Positions 1-12,204 of a stretch of DNA of 64,000 nucleotides are shown here, piece after piece; the first letter of the stretch is position 1, and every line of letters starts with the position of its first letter. The DNA comes from Deinandra increscens subsp. villosa. Taxonomy: Eukaryota; Streptophyta; Magnoliopsida; Asterales; Asteraceae. The DNA lies in NCBI GenBank assembly GCA_039602395.1, contig JBCNJP010000006.1, positions 44,824,428 to 44,888,427 of the forward strand, in the 5' to 3' direction. The position numbers were made by a program, and so were the translations under genes. Under the pieces are notes generated by a model. That model saw only the letters and a list, made by a program, of their open reading frames with translations, was not told where the DNA came from and searched no databases.

Positions 1-1386
1 GCCAAATATTTATCCAGTGATAAAACTACAACTTTCACCAACTTGTCAGTTTGGGCCCAAATTAGTTATTTAGGCACATTTTCTTAAATTTGGTCTCTAA
101 CACCAACACTCTGATCTAGATACAATACACGAGATACAATACGGTATTGGAAGTTTCGATTTTAGGTTTCTAGAAACTTTCTTGATTAGCATTTGAGTGG
201 ACGTTTATTGCATTATGCTATTCAATAAAGAGTGTAGACGGAGATGAAGATTGATTATAAAAGAATGAAAAAAAAAGTTTGTAGTGTCAAGTGGAACATT
301 TGTGATATTAGGGTGTGAACAGGTGGCAGTTCAGGTTGTGAGCTTGCGCTTGTGTGACTTGAACTGACCTTTGATCGTCCACGATTTCGTTTCATACTCT
401 TTTTAGTGAAGAAAAATAAAAATAGCTTGTATAGAGTTTTGAAGTAGTAGTAGTATTTGTTTATTTTTATAGTTAAGAGCGTGTAGAATTGTAAATAATG
501 AAACTGATTTAATAATTATTTATTTTATTAAAAAGGACGGTTGGCAATGGTCATGAGGGGCAACAACTGAAGGTTTCACGCCACCTTAGACAAACACAAA
601 GGGGGTTAGGCGGTGTTCAAATTCGATAGGGAATGCCTACGAGGACCTTGTCATGACGTCGCTCCCCTTTATATGATTTTTAACATCACTTGATGTGTTT
701 CAACATTTGAAATAAAATATAAAATATAAAGTTATGAACAATTTCTTGCTTTCAACACTAAATCTTTATATTAATTATTTTTTTTCTTCCAAGTTCTTAT
801 CACAATTCAAGTTAAAACCTTTTACATACATTAGACGTCTCCACGAATAATTAAAGCACATGTTATGTAAAATTAAGATGCTTTAAAGAAAATATATAAT
901 ATGATAATCTTCTTAAGTTTTTTTTTGCAAAGCATAAATCAATAACACCACAAAACCGGCTTATCTCCAAGCAAGAGATAAGCCTCAAGAACAAGTTACT
1001 TTACATCAAAATTAAATTGGGACCATCGTTTTCAATCTACCATATCTTTCTTATATCTACTTTTGTACCAAAGAAAAACCAAAGCTTTCACGTCCGCCAC
1101 AATTTTAACCACATCCGGGGCTATGCTTGATAATCTTCTTATGTGTTTAGTATTATTTTTATATCAAAATATATTGTATATTTTAAGAACACCTCCTTAA
1201 GATTTCCAACAAGAAAATGCAACCGCATAAAACAAATGTAAAAATATACCAATCTCCTCACATAATATGTCACTCCCGAACTCATGCATCAAAGGAATTC
1301 AAATAATAAAGGAGAACATACCAAATATTAAAGAGTGACCAAATTCACCTAAGGTTTTTATTGTTTCCAATATCCAAACAAGTCTC
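1..1386. other. Intergenic, AT-rich, downstream of the ROMO1-like gene
   Basis: I see no reading frame, RNA gene or recognisable transposon in this stretch. It contains homopolymer A/T runs and a perfect 10-bp inverted repeat (958-967 with 975-984, 7-nt loop). The last part probably includes the 3' UTR of the minus-strand gene that begins its stop codon at 1389, but I could not place a polyadenylation site. Confidence 0.5.
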
Positions 1387-3748
1387 TCAGTAGGACTTCC
1401 CGCAGTGTATCAAGCTCCCAGCACCAAGAAAAAGACCAAAAATTGCAGCACTGCCTAGTGTTGTTTGTCCAATATATCTAATCTTCATAAGTCCAGGGAC
1501 CTACATTTTCATTATGTGTATATATGTGTTTAACTGTGAGTATAAAATGGAAGAAAAGCTGGAAACTCCAAAAAGACATGTGCTAATTGTACAATCGAGC
1601 AGCTCAAGGGTATTTCAAATGAAGCTAGGGCTTCAGCCCACACTTCAATGGGCCCCAATGTCAAACACAAACAATATATGTTTTATTTGGTTTGAGCCTT
1701 GTATAATCTAATAACCATAAGAGTGACCCGTGTGATTAGGGATTAAGTCTCACAATTTTAGTTACCACTGACTTGATAGGGACAATCCATGGTAACTTTT
1801 AGGTAAATTGCGCATGACAAAATGGGAAGGTTAGGTACTAGGAGGAACCAAAGGTCTTGTAGGCTAACGGATGGTAATCCTCAACCGATGGTTGAGGGTT
1901 CTAGTTTCATGTTGAACATTAGTTTTGTAGATATAGAAGTAGGTTTAGAGGGTGTGTTAGTGTTCTAAAACACAAGTAATAGTAGGTGTTGAGTCATTTA
2001 TGGTGCAGGTCAAGTTGACCCAAAGTATGCTTTTACAAAACTTTTATAATTGATTTGTTTTAAAAAAAAAAAAAAAACTATTACAATAATAATCTTTTTT
2101 TTTTAATATAGAAAATTTAGTAGGTTGAATGCATTAACATACATTTTGGGCTACTCTAGGCCCCTTTGATCCATTCAGCTTTTTTTTTTTAATTTACCAA
2201 CTTGACCCGTGTGAGATAAAAACACAACCACAATCGACCTATTTCAAAGTAAATGGATCAAAACTATCACATTTAATTTCAATTTACAGTGGTTAGAGAT
2301 CATTGTAAGCAATGAAGCAGAAAACTTGTCAGTGTAAAAGAAATTTCAAAGTGTCGGTCAGAATGTTCAACATAAACTACTTTTAGGGATTGTGAATTTG
2401 TACTATGTCTCTATTTTTTTCAAGAGAGGAACACTTTTTTGGTTTAGAAAAGTCAATCATACTGTTAGACCCATTTGTCACTTGAAACACACTCCATATA
2501 ATTTGCAGCAACAAGCCTCACATGAGTTGAATCCAAAAGTGAACCATTTATGCCCATGATGCTACTATCATTTGACAAAAGTCCAAAAGTGACAACCTTT
2601 CCCTGAATTTCACCCCATATAAACCACAATACAGGACATGGACGATGTAAAACTTGAGTTTTTGACAGTTTTATGCTAAAATAAATACTAATAAAATCAT
2701 CAACTTTATAACCTAAAAGCTTCTAGAACAATATAAGATCGTACCTTGTACCTAACAGCCTCATAAGTTCCATATACAGCACCTATATATTAATATAAAA
2801 TCGTTATATAAAAAAACTCATGTCATATGGCAAAAAAAATGCCTTAAGATCAATGATTTAAACATTTATGAAGTATCCATTTTATAGAACAGCAATAGAA
2901 ATGCACTGATTTCTAAGTACTTGTCAATGAACTGAAAGCAACAAAACATAGCAAGGAGGCGGCAAAATAAGCAGAAAAAATTATATTGCAATAGGATTGT
3001 CCCTAGCATCATGTTGTAACTTTCCTATTATTGAGCTTTATTTGTCAAAGCATGTGCCTTTTAAGGCCTTGTTCGGACTAGTAAGCCCTTCTAAGACCCG
3101 AGTGTCTCTTGCCATTTTGACTACTATGATAGCATAACAATTATGCGGATTAAGCTAAAGTACCAAAAAATTGACGTCAAAGGTTGAGTGACACACAGTA
3201 CCATGTATTAATTAGATGTCATACCACCAAATATTTCAAAGCTATATCAGAGAGGCATAACTGAACATATCACAGAAAAACCATATATGAATTCCACCCC
3301 AAAAGTACCAATTGCCAAAGTTTATAGGCCAAATAACTATGGTTCACACTTATCGCAGTTTACAGACAAAATAATAAGGTTTCTTACTCCACTACTGCAG
3401 TTCATAAGACAAATCATTAGACAACTTGTGATTCAACTAATGCATTATTATAGTAGAGGAAAAATAATTATGGTTTTATGAACGAGAACCATCAACCAGA
3501 ATTTGCTACCAAGCAACAAACTGAAAACATATAGCAGCATCACACAATTCAATTGAATGTATCGGGAGTCGAATCAGCAGTAAGATAAAATATTTGCATT
3601 AGCATCAGTAAAACGGTGAATTATAAAGGAACAATAATCATAATAATAATTAGGGGTTAGAAGAAGCAAATTTACCAACAGCGCCTCCAACAGCACCCCC
3701 GACGGCGACTCCGGCGGTTACTCTGGCTAGACAGCTATCTCTTGCCAT
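1387..3748 (-). CDS. ROMO1: ROMO1/Mgr2-family mitochondrial inner-membrane protein, three exons
   Basis: Three minus-strand exons give an uninterrupted 74-residue protein: 3676-3748 (24 codons plus 1 nt), 2745-2782 (38 nt) and 1387-1500 (37 codons plus TGA). Both introns, 2783-3675 and 1501-2744, are GT-AG. The protein starts MARDSCLARVTAGVAVGG. It has a glycine-rich hydrophobic helix (about residues 10-30, several GxxxG-type spacings), a short basic loop (KIRYIG), and a second hydrophobic segment (about 50-67) before a HCGKSY end. This layout and length match the ROMO1 family (reactive oxygen species modulator 1; yeast Mgr2). Family members sit in the mitochondrial inner membrane, and Mgr2 is a lateral gatekeeper of the TIM23 protein translocase. 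The reading frame is clean across both splice junctions, unlike everything else in the window, so I take it as a functional host gene. I read the exons by eye; transcript evidence was not available. Confidence 0.93.
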
Positions 3749-3749
3749 G

Positions 3750-3772
3750 TCTTTCTTTCTTTCTTTCTTTCT
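3750..3772 (-). repeat. (GAAA)n microsatellite in the presumed 5' UTR
   Basis: About five and a half copies of GAAA (minus strand) end immediately before the ATG of the ROMO1-like gene, so they should fall in its 5' leader. Confidence 0.8.
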
Positions 3773-3885
3773 CGTTTTACACAGCGAACAAGGTAAGGTT
3801 AGGTTTGAGAACTACTTGGCTTGCTGCTGCTTCTGTTCCTCCCTATTATGTTTTCTTGTTTTACACGAATTACCCGAACTAATAA

Positions 3886-3949
3886 AGCCCAGGCCTAACA
3901 AACAAACACTCAGGCCCATATCTCAAACACCAGGATTCAAGGATGGGCC
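3886..3949 (-). promoter_or_regulatory. Cluster of three site II (TGGGCC/T) motifs upstream of the ROMO1-like gene
   Basis: TGGGCT lies on the minus strand at 3886-3891, TGGGCC on the minus strand at 3913-3918, and TGGGCC on the plus strand at 3944-3949. These are 140-200 bp upstream of the start codon. Site II elements bind TCP factors and are enriched in promoters of plant nuclear genes for mitochondrial and ribosomal proteins, which fits the product. The regulatory role is inferred from motif and position only. Confidence 0.5.
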
Positions 3950-4068
3950 GATGGGATGCTACAAAACTCTCTCCTAAACAAACTTTGCATTATGGTTTGT
4001 AATTGTGTTGTCCGATCCATCATCAATTGTAGAATTTGAACCGAACCGTATACTAAATCGAAAATTTC

Positions 4069-4252
4069 ACGAGTCGTTTTATTATTTTCAGAACAAATTA
4101 TTTGATCGGTACAATCAAATATTTCAAAGGATAATATATAGCATACGTACAAAAATCGGAACGAGTCGTTTTATTGTTTTCAAAACAAACTATTTGATCG
4201 GTACAATCAAATATTTCAAAGGATAATATATAGCATACGTACAAAAATCGGA
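4069..4252. repeat. 92-bp tandem duplication
   Basis: 4069-4160 and 4161-4252 are near-identical 92-bp copies with only a few substitutions visible. Neither copy encodes anything recognisable. The rest of 3950-4639 is AT-rich spacer in which I see no gene. Confidence 0.85.
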
Positions 4253-4639
4253 TTTTATTTCTTTAAGGATAGTTCATACCAAAGAAGAGTCAAATAGATA
4301 TTTTGTGTGTTCATCTTGATTGAATGCTTTCTTAGCAAAAAAACTAAACATGGTCATTGTAATCCAAATTTTATAGAACCAAAATTTGCTCCCAAATGGA
4401 ACTGTCATTCTCATCACCTGGGCATTTCATTTATATAAATCAAAAGCAAAACTTTTCATCCTAAAATATCCCATACGGAAGTTAGAGGATAATATACCAA
4501 AAAGAATTTAATCAAATAAACTTAAATTTTGATCATATAAAACGCTTGGTGACATGTAAAATTAAAATAGATAGACCAATCAACCCATAGTTAAACCAAT
4601 AACACACACTCATCTATTAGGAACAATCGAGTCCGTATT

Positions 4640-6050
4640 TGATGTACGTTAAAATATATATATTTTTATACTAAATGTTCCTCTCAAATCGGCACAAATC
4701 TGAGTCATTAACGCCAAAACAAGTCTATTTTGTTTTTCTCTTAGTTTCTCAGGTTCAAAAGGGCAAAAGTCGCAAAAGGAACAGATTACAGTCAAAAACA
4801 GAAGAAAAATACAAAAGTTCCAAGACCGACGAGACCAGCACGCCTCGTGCCTGGCTAAGCACGCCACGTGCCCCTTCACTGACACAACACAGCCCGTGCC
4901 TCCCTTAGCACGTCACGTGCCTCTGACCAGCGGACAGGCCTTCTTACATCGCACGCCCGTGCCCCGCTAAGCACGCTCCGTGCCACCTAACAGCCTGCAG
5001 ATTCGTGAAGATCTCTCTGACATCGCACGCCCCGTGCCCAACCTAGCACGGGCGGTGCCCGAGTCCGGATTTTGCCTATAAAAGCCAAACTCCTCCCACT
5101 TGAAATATTGCTCAATTCTTCTCTCCCCCTCTCTTATATTGAGTCATTTGGTCGTTTTAAGACTTGTAATCAAGTTTGTAAGAACATCAACTTAAGTAAG
5201 AATTAGTAAGTTTTTGTCTATGAAATCTTATTTTTCTCTTAAGCAAATCTTTAAAGCCATGCTTAGCTAAACTCTTATACTTACTTGTGAAGTAATAAAC
5301 CTTTGGAGAGGTGATTAAATACCTTAGAAACCCGCTTAAGGTGTGTTCAATGACTTTATGAAAACCCTTTTTATTGAATGTGTATCACTGATTGTCTGAA
5401 CCAAGCGTGCTTCACGTATCACAGACCATTTGGGAAGTCGAAATCCCAAAGGCCGGACTTGTGACACCCGGTCGGGGGACGCTGCATGATTCGAAAGGTG
5501 ACTCGCGCCCCATGCTACATGATACGTTCGAGGTCCTTATGTCTATGTAAGCAAACTCGGCTGGCCACGTAAGTGCGGGCTGAAAGTATTTGGTTGGCAA
5601 TGAGTGTTGGTAATTCTTTGTCACTTCACGGAAGTCGAAAGGTACGTGTTTGTGAACTTGGCTCTTGTTACGCCGGACATGCATGCGCGAAAGTGGTGTA
5701 CGGAAGAAACGGACCTTAGTCCTTAAGAAAAATCATTTTCATAATAAACTAATTTGGCAGGCAGGGTTGTTCCCCTACTAGTTCATGACGGTGTGTCGAG
5801 TGTAACGGTTGCCCGACCAAGGAGCCCTACAACTAAGTGGCATTACACCACTTTCGTTTGGTCACTGACAGCACCTTCCATCGGCAATCGTACTCCTCGC
5901 AGACGATTAGCAATTGGATGGTGGTCAACTAAAATATGCCGAAAGGTGGTTGACTTTCTGCCAGTGAACAATCTTAAGTGAGGATATAAGCAACTGTTTA
6001 ACTTTCCTAAACCACTAGTAAGTTTTCCCAAGTAATATTAAGTTCGATTT
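4640..6050 (+). mobile_element. Athila-like LTR and leader relic
   Basis: The stretch starts TGATGTACGTTAAAA and carries a TATA box (TATAAAAG, 5077-5084). Its start and TATA region match, base pattern for base pattern, the minus-strand LTR at 56220-56797. That copy is preceded by a sequence like the polypurine tract of Athila-type gypsy elements. After about 5745 a TTTGGC-containing segment may be a decayed primer-binding site, followed by non-coding leader. No gag or pol follows, so this is a solo or truncated remnant. The right boundary is approximate, and assignment to Athila rests on resemblance only. Confidence 0.5.
4830..5061. repeat. Cluster of GCACG...CGTGC half-palindromes in the LTR
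   Basis: Degenerate units of the form GCACGcc(c)CGTGCC recur about eight times upstream of the LTR TATA box, separated by 20-35 bp. The related LTR at 56360-56610 has the same type of cluster. This placement, in the presumed U3 region, suggests enhancer-like repeats or short hairpins. Confidence 0.55.
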
Positions 6051-6633
6051 GCATTTCTTTAAACACCATCTTATTATCTTTCTTTTATTTTAGTTTATTT
6101 TCCTTTCTTTTCTTAAAATTAAAATTAGACCTGGCTAGATGATAACAATGGACTGAATATTCAGAGCTCTCATTTTTCATTGTGTCATGATCGACCTCGA
6201 TTCAACTTACCACTATTATACTGCTCCACGATGGGTATACTTGCCCATGTAATATGGTCAAATAGTAGTTGCCAAGTAAATCAGGTAATATAAATTTAAA
6301 AGCTTAAAACTGCTAAAAAGGTTTGAAAAAAAAATATATTCATATTTTAAGTACACCTCAGCACACACCAACACTCCTACATCACCTAACTCGGTTAATT
6401 CCTAACGAGATCAACATAAAAGACAAGTTAATCCAATATGACCGATGGCTTTGATAACACTAAATTACCAACACCATATGCAACAAACCCAACCCTACCC
6501 AACCATCACGCGAATAAACAAGCCGAGCATGAGCCTAGATCGGCCCGACCCGTGGCTTGCTTGTTAGCTCATTTGTCTGGCTTATTTAAATAATACAAAC
6601 ACATACACACACACACACACACACATATATACT
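6051..6633. other. Intergenic with (CA)n microsatellite
   Basis: No gene is seen. A (CA)n run spans about 6605-6626 and grades into TA repeats that directly abut the Helitron end at 6634. Confidence 0.5.
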
Positions 6634-6664
6634 AGCTTTTGATACCCGTGCAACGCACGGGTGG
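6634..6664 (-). mobile_element. Helitron 3' terminus (minus strand)
   Basis: Read on the minus strand, a perfect 8-bp stem (ACCCGTGC / GCACGGGT, 6646-6653 with 6657-6664, 3-nt loop) is followed 8 nt later by CTAG (6634-6637) and a flanking T. A GC-rich hairpin just inside CTRR, abutting T, is the defining 3' end of a Helitron. The element body must extend to the right. I could not find its TC 5' end before the next Helitron starts at 9301. Confidence 0.65.
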
Positions 6665-9266
6665 ATTCTAAAAAATGAATCCAAAATTTAAAATATTATA
6701 ATAAATGTAATTCGATAATTGGAATTAAAGAAAAAAAACAAACATTCGACGTTATGTTGTGCAGTTAGTAACTTTGCAGATGGACTGATTGTAGAAAAGC
6801 TGAATTTTTGTACTTTCACTTCTTTGTCATGGGTAGCATGCTGAGCTTCATTTGCCTCCTTAGCTGCTAAATTATCACTGACATGTGATTTCACTACCTC
6901 CACATCAGATGGATCCTCAACCTTGGAAAATAGTAACAACCGTTGTCATGTGTTCTTAATGATTATTAAATTTTAATAGAAGTGGCCATTTTGATCAACT
7001 TAAGGGTAAACCGGGTTACACTTTGCCTCTTAACAGCTCAAAACGTTTAAACCTCCATAAATGGTTAAAACGGAAATGGGCTTAATAACTAAGTCATATT
7101 GAAATGCCTAAAACATCCCAACTTGTTTTATTTCAAATCGTATCATCATTATTGTAATGGCGTGCTTTTTTCATTCACATTCAAAACATCAGTTATTTGT
7201 AAAATTCAATTAAAGGGATGACAAAAAAGTGTGCATGGGCTAGAGTGCTAGACCAACCCGTTTTGATATAAAAGTGCTACCCAACCCATTCATTCTATTA
7301 ATCTATTTGCAAAAGAAATAAAATAAAAAGGCTTATACTGCATTGATTATTGGTACAAAAGGCACATAGTTACATATCCCCCTTTGAAATCTCCACCTGC
7401 ACGTTCAAATAGTTACATTTTCCAACATTACAAAATCACACTTTATATTGATTCATGGCTCTTTTTGATCATCATCATTTTAAATTTACATAACATTAGA
7501 TCCCTCTTGATCTTATATCAATTATTAATATTATCACATTAGCAAGTATGTATAGTATACCTTGCATACCTTGTTAACAAAAAATAACAGGTATTATCCA
7601 TTCCAATCCTCCCAAATACCCAGATTATACTACACATGCAGCCTTATATACACTGTTAATCAAAATCACATTAGATTTTATTAGTATTGTTGGTACCATG
7701 GTACTTAAACGTAAAATAGACCGTTTATATTAGTTAGTATTCACTGTGTTATACAACGACATAAATCAATCGATTAACCATCAATAATCTAAAAATGCAC
7801 ACATTTACCTCAATAGAAAAGGGCGAATCCACCCAAATGTCTGCAGGAAAGTAATTCAAAAAAGAAATAGGCTAGTCTCATTACGCAAGAGAACATGGAA
7901 CGATGGTGATGTAGTGGCGACACCATCATTGCATGACCTGTTTGAGAAGGAGGATTAGGATGATAAACATCATTGAAAGAATTTTGATAAAATGATTAAC
8001 AAAATAAGTAAAGAACTAACCTTGATTCATAAATCGATTGAGTGAATATATTGATTCCAATCTCCGAAGTTAAGGGCGGAGATGAAAGAAGATGTCTGCT
8101 GAAAACTCACGAACTTAAAAATAAGATGCATAATACTCTAAATATCATGAACTTAAATGCCCACAAAACTTATACCAAATATCATTAATGTAACCAGCCA
8201 CAAAATAATGATTAAACATAAGAGCATTATAAATAAAGTTTTAAGAAGTCACTCCTCACACATATAGCTTAAAAACTTGAAAAAATTGTTCATTTACTGT
8301 ATACACAGGGTTCTTAATTCTTCATGCAATGCAAAATTAAAATAGCAGTTCCAAATGATCCGACATAGTTAAAAAGATCCGACTTAGTGACATCAGTGCA
8401 TACAAATATGCAAGGGTAGTTTTTGTTGTTTTATGATTTTCAAAACTTACAATCTCACATTGAAATTTTGAAAAGAATATTAAAAGAAAATAAAGTAAAA
8501 TAGGTGTAGTTGTACACATCAAATATTTCATCCTGAGTGCTAGTTATTGTTGTAGAAAACATACATTACAATTTAAACACACAGAAAGAGAATGTGCACC
8601 AATGGTTAGTATCTCACATCTTCAAATTCAATCAACTCACCTTATTTGTAAAATAATAATATCATGTTCTTTTTCCTTGTCTCCAAAATATCAAATATGA
8701 GATCACATGTAGCAGTAGCTTGCTTCGCCTACTTGATCGAGATCAAACAGTTTCGCCCTCAGTCTTTTATTCTTCTTTATTTTCCTGTTAAAAGTTAAGA
8801 TTATAACTCAACCAGCATGATTTATATATAAGTTGTAACATTTTGTGCCTGTGTAAAACAACACCCACGAAGAGCATTAGTTAGTACCAACGAACCCAAC
8901 ATCTTCAATTGATTTTATACTCCAAAAAGCAGCTATGCCTTACGCCATTTAAAAAAAACATTATTTCATTAAATAATCCATAATAATTCTATTTAAATTA
9001 TTCAAGCAATTATGCCTTACAATTGAAGAACCCACATCTTGCTTAGAACAAAATGATAGGCAAGTAACATCTCTTAGAGCCAGGTTATTATAGGTTCACT
9101 ATAAAAAACCATTGGTTATTTGTAAACTTACAATATAATCTAAAAAAAAAACAAAATCAAAATTATAATAGAAGTGAATTCTTTTTGGTTTCTTTCCTTC
9201 TATGATTGCAAAATCAATTACAAAAAACCCACCGAGTACCTGTCACCATCAAACACTCCTAATGCC

Positions 9267-9270
<4 letters not shown>
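6665..9270 (-). other. Probable body of the minus-strand Helitron, with exon-like fragments
   Basis: This is AT-rich and has no long reading frame. A short open stretch on the minus strand (6730-6939) runs through KVEDPSDVEVVKSH near the Helitron end. A minus-strand exon-like piece at 7810-7845 reads DIWVDSPFSIE between a TCCTGCAG acceptor and a GTAAATG donor. A further fragment is near 8700-8770. I recognise none of these proteins. They look like captured host exons, but this is inference. Confidence 0.3.

Positions 9271-9300
<30 letters not shown>
9271..9300. repeat. (TA)15 microsatellite at the Helitron left flank
   Basis: A pure TA run ends in A at 9300, immediately before the TC that begins the Helitron. 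Confidence 0.9.
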
Positions 9301-9303
<3 letters not shown>

Positions 9304-10481
9304 ATACTACTATATAATGTATATTGATAAAAAGGGTATAATGGTAATTTTTACCCTCTTAATTTTAAGACGCCTTCTACTTTCGTATATGTTAAAACCT
9401 TAACATCCGTGTTCCCTTTTCTTCTCACTCCCATTCCTGTGTTCATCGCCCAGCAGCAACAGCAACAAGACAGCGAACTCCCTTTTTGAGGGTGATTTCA
9501 ATCTCCTTTCATCGCAAGGCAAAACTCAACTTCCCTTTTCTTGCATATCTCCTACAATCTCAAGAAAACCCTCTCTTTTGGATGAAGAAACAACCAACGA
9601 TGAGGTTTTTCCAAAGAAAAACAAATACAAAACCGGTAATCTTCAAAGCATCTCCATTTTGAGCTTCTAAATCAATTGCTTTTCTTCTGAATCTTCTGCA
9701 ACGTTATTGAATGGTAATCGAAAAATGGAGGCTCAAATTTTGGTTCTTTCAAAATTTCAATTCAAATTGGGTATACAACCTTCATTATATATGCACACCT
9801 GATTGAAATCCCAATTCACAACAACCGTGGTGGTTTCCTCTTCAATTTGGTGCAAAGAAAGCAGTGTTGGTGCAACCGACGGACACTGATTGAAAGAGGT
9901 TGAAGAACCTCTTCGCTGCAGGTGAAATCGACCTTGCCAACCCTCTGTCTATCTGTTTCAAACGCATACCTCAATTTTCAATCTCCCTCTCGGCTCTCGC
10001 ACGCATCCAACCTCAGCTCCACCGTACGACATAGTCGGTTGCCCTGCGAAGTCATCTCCTCCGTCCAATTTCCTCGCAGGTGATGTATCTCTCACGTAAT
10101 TTCTGTTCCTTTTTTTAATGGATTCGATCTGGTTTTGCTCTATTTTCTTACTCACAACTTTTAGGGTTATTTTGCCCTTTTATTTTAGGGTATCTCGATG
10201 AGAGATGATGGTTCTCCTGATCTACTTCCATTTTTTTTTCAAACCCCTCACGCATTATCGATTTGATTGAATATAGCGAGCAGGTGATTCAAACCCCTCT
10301 GTGATCATATAGCGAGCAGGTGATTTTCGTGACTTTTGTATGAATTTATGTTGTACGTGTGTGTGGATAAATTTTGACTGGTTATAGGGTTTGTTAACAT
10401 CAAAGGTATACATATTATGCTATAGTTGGATAATAAGTGGCAATTTGTAAACGTTTTTTATGCTGTAATACTTGTTATTAG

Positions 10482-10945
10482 ATATGGTGGATATGAGAGT
10501 TAAGGTTCTTGTGAGATTGAAGTCTTTAGGAGAAGCAGGAGCTCCTTTGGTCAGATTCTTACAAAATTAAAATGCAGTTCAGGAGTTGAGGGCAGACAAG
10601 CAGTAATACATCAGATGCTTTATGAACACTATCAGGTACTTCACCACCATGGTTTCAATTGATATGAGGTTACTGGATCTGCCTGTAGCATTGCATTAAG
10701 GTGGTGTTATAACTATTAATGAGGTTAGCAATATGTACATAATGCATAACTCATTGGCAGCCTTTCACGTGACTTTGGATGTTGTGTCTTCAAATATTTT
10801 TCATGTTTGTTTTGCTCTTGTATTCATAAGTTCTTCTGTTCCAATCAGATTGGACTTGAGCATATGCCAAATTTCAGTTCGAGTGTGTGAAGCTACTCAG
10901 GAGCAGCTGATTACTTCTATCAGTACTGGGCTTTCCACATCAGTT
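10482..10945 (+). pseudogene. Captured eIF3e (translation initiation factor 3 subunit E) exons
   Basis: The exon at 10482-10635 lies between a TTATTAG acceptor and a GTACTT donor and reads VKVLVRLKSLGEAGAPLVRF, then AVQELRADKQ, in one frame with two in-frame TAA codons. The next exon starts at 10849 after an AATCAG acceptor and encodes YAKFQFEC, then after a one-base shift YSGAADYFYQY. These are consecutive, highly conserved segments of plant eIF3e, N-terminal to the PCI domain. The intron between them is kept, so capture was at DNA level. Stops and indels exclude a working product. It sits upstream of the TrpRS piece inside the same Helitron. Confidence 0.85.
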
Positions 10946-11305
10946 TTACAGGGGCTTTTTAGAAAACTAAATTTTGTTTTCAACAAGTCAGATCGCAGGC
11001 TGCTTTTGTTCGCGTCAATTCGAAAGCTACACATGTCAGATTGCAGGCGTTGGTTTTGTAGCTGTTGTTCTGAAACAGGTGGGATTCCATATGCATACGC
11101 TATATTTAATTACTAATGGATCAAAATACATGTAAGGTTGGTCTTTTTATGTTGGCAAGCCAGGTTGCAGCCGAAGCTTCTATTGTTCGTTAATTCTATC
11201 CTTAAGATCACATACAACAATGAGCCAAAGTAACTTTGAAAGTTTATTTTTACTAAGGAACACCCTGATTTTTGTTTTTAGAAGCTATGGCTTTTTTCTT
11301 TGCAG

Positions 11306-11388
11306 TCTGATTTAGTCCCCGTTGGTGAAGACCAAAAGCAGCGTGGTTGAGTGCATCAATCCTTTCTATGGTGGTAGAAAATGGAAGA
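11306..11388 (+). pseudogene. Captured tryptophanyl-tRNA synthetase exon fragment
   Basis: After a CTTTGCAG acceptor the sequence reads SDLVPVGEDQKQ, the conserved class I TrpRS motif next to the active site. It then loses frame and ends with YGGRKWKK just before a GTAGGA donor. YGGRKWKK is what follows shortly after in plant organellar-type TrpRS. The middle of the exon is damaged. Only this one exon is recognisable, so it is a Helitron-captured relic. The identification of the first motif is strong; the second half is supportive. Confidence 0.75.
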
Positions 11389-12204
11389 AGGTAGGAAGGT
11401 AAGAAAAAAATAATTTAGGTAGTTACCGGTCATTGTTTGAAAAGGGAGGCAATTTGATACACAACAGATACTAGCGGTAAATAGAAAATGGTACAAGTCT
11501 GCAAAGCATGATTTGTTGTATATGGCTAATTTTGTTGTGTACGAATCACCTCCCTTATGGAAATTGCTTGTTGACTACTTTTATCACTCTATTTGCTTGT
11601 TGACTACTTTTATCACTCTATATTGTAAATGCATATGACCTCCTATATTAACCACTTTCATCGTAAGTCATAGATAATGCATTAACTGACAGTTTCAGCG
11701 CTTAGCAAATTTGACCTCATATTGACCTGCTTCCCAGCCTGCCATGCCCACATTTCCGTTAGTATTTTTAGAAATATTTTGAGTCTTAAAGCTGGAACCT
11801 TTGCTTAAGCATCTTTGCAAATATTATATTAGCCATTTAAGCCATTTGAAACATGCAAGATGTTAAAAGATATTTATATACTTTTACTTCTGAAGTTTTA
11901 GGAAAAGACCAACTTATTTTATTTGTATTCATTTTGCAGCCCCTCATTATCATTCAGAGGCTCTTGAGTGTACCATTTGTGATCATAATATTTTGCAAAT
12001 ACATATAATATATAGGAAAGGTTCAAAAAGCAGCGCTATGGATGAAAAGGTTCTAAAGATGTGGTTGACAACCTGGCAAATAGCCCTAGGAATTGTTTGT
12101 CCTGAACGTAGAGGATCTGGTATTCCCTAAATCCAAGCAGCTCCAATATAAATTTATTTATGTAAGAAATATATTTTTCTTTATGTTCTAAACAAGTGAA
12201 TTGA

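Noticed and set aside
4675..4908. Overlapping frames on both strands near the LTR start
   Set aside because: They fall in the U3 part of the Athila-like LTR and run into the GCACG/CGTGC array; no protein resemblance.
10733..11116. 127-codon open frame
   Set aside because: It crosses the captured eIF3e exon in the wrong frame and includes intron sequence; the real homology is in other frames.
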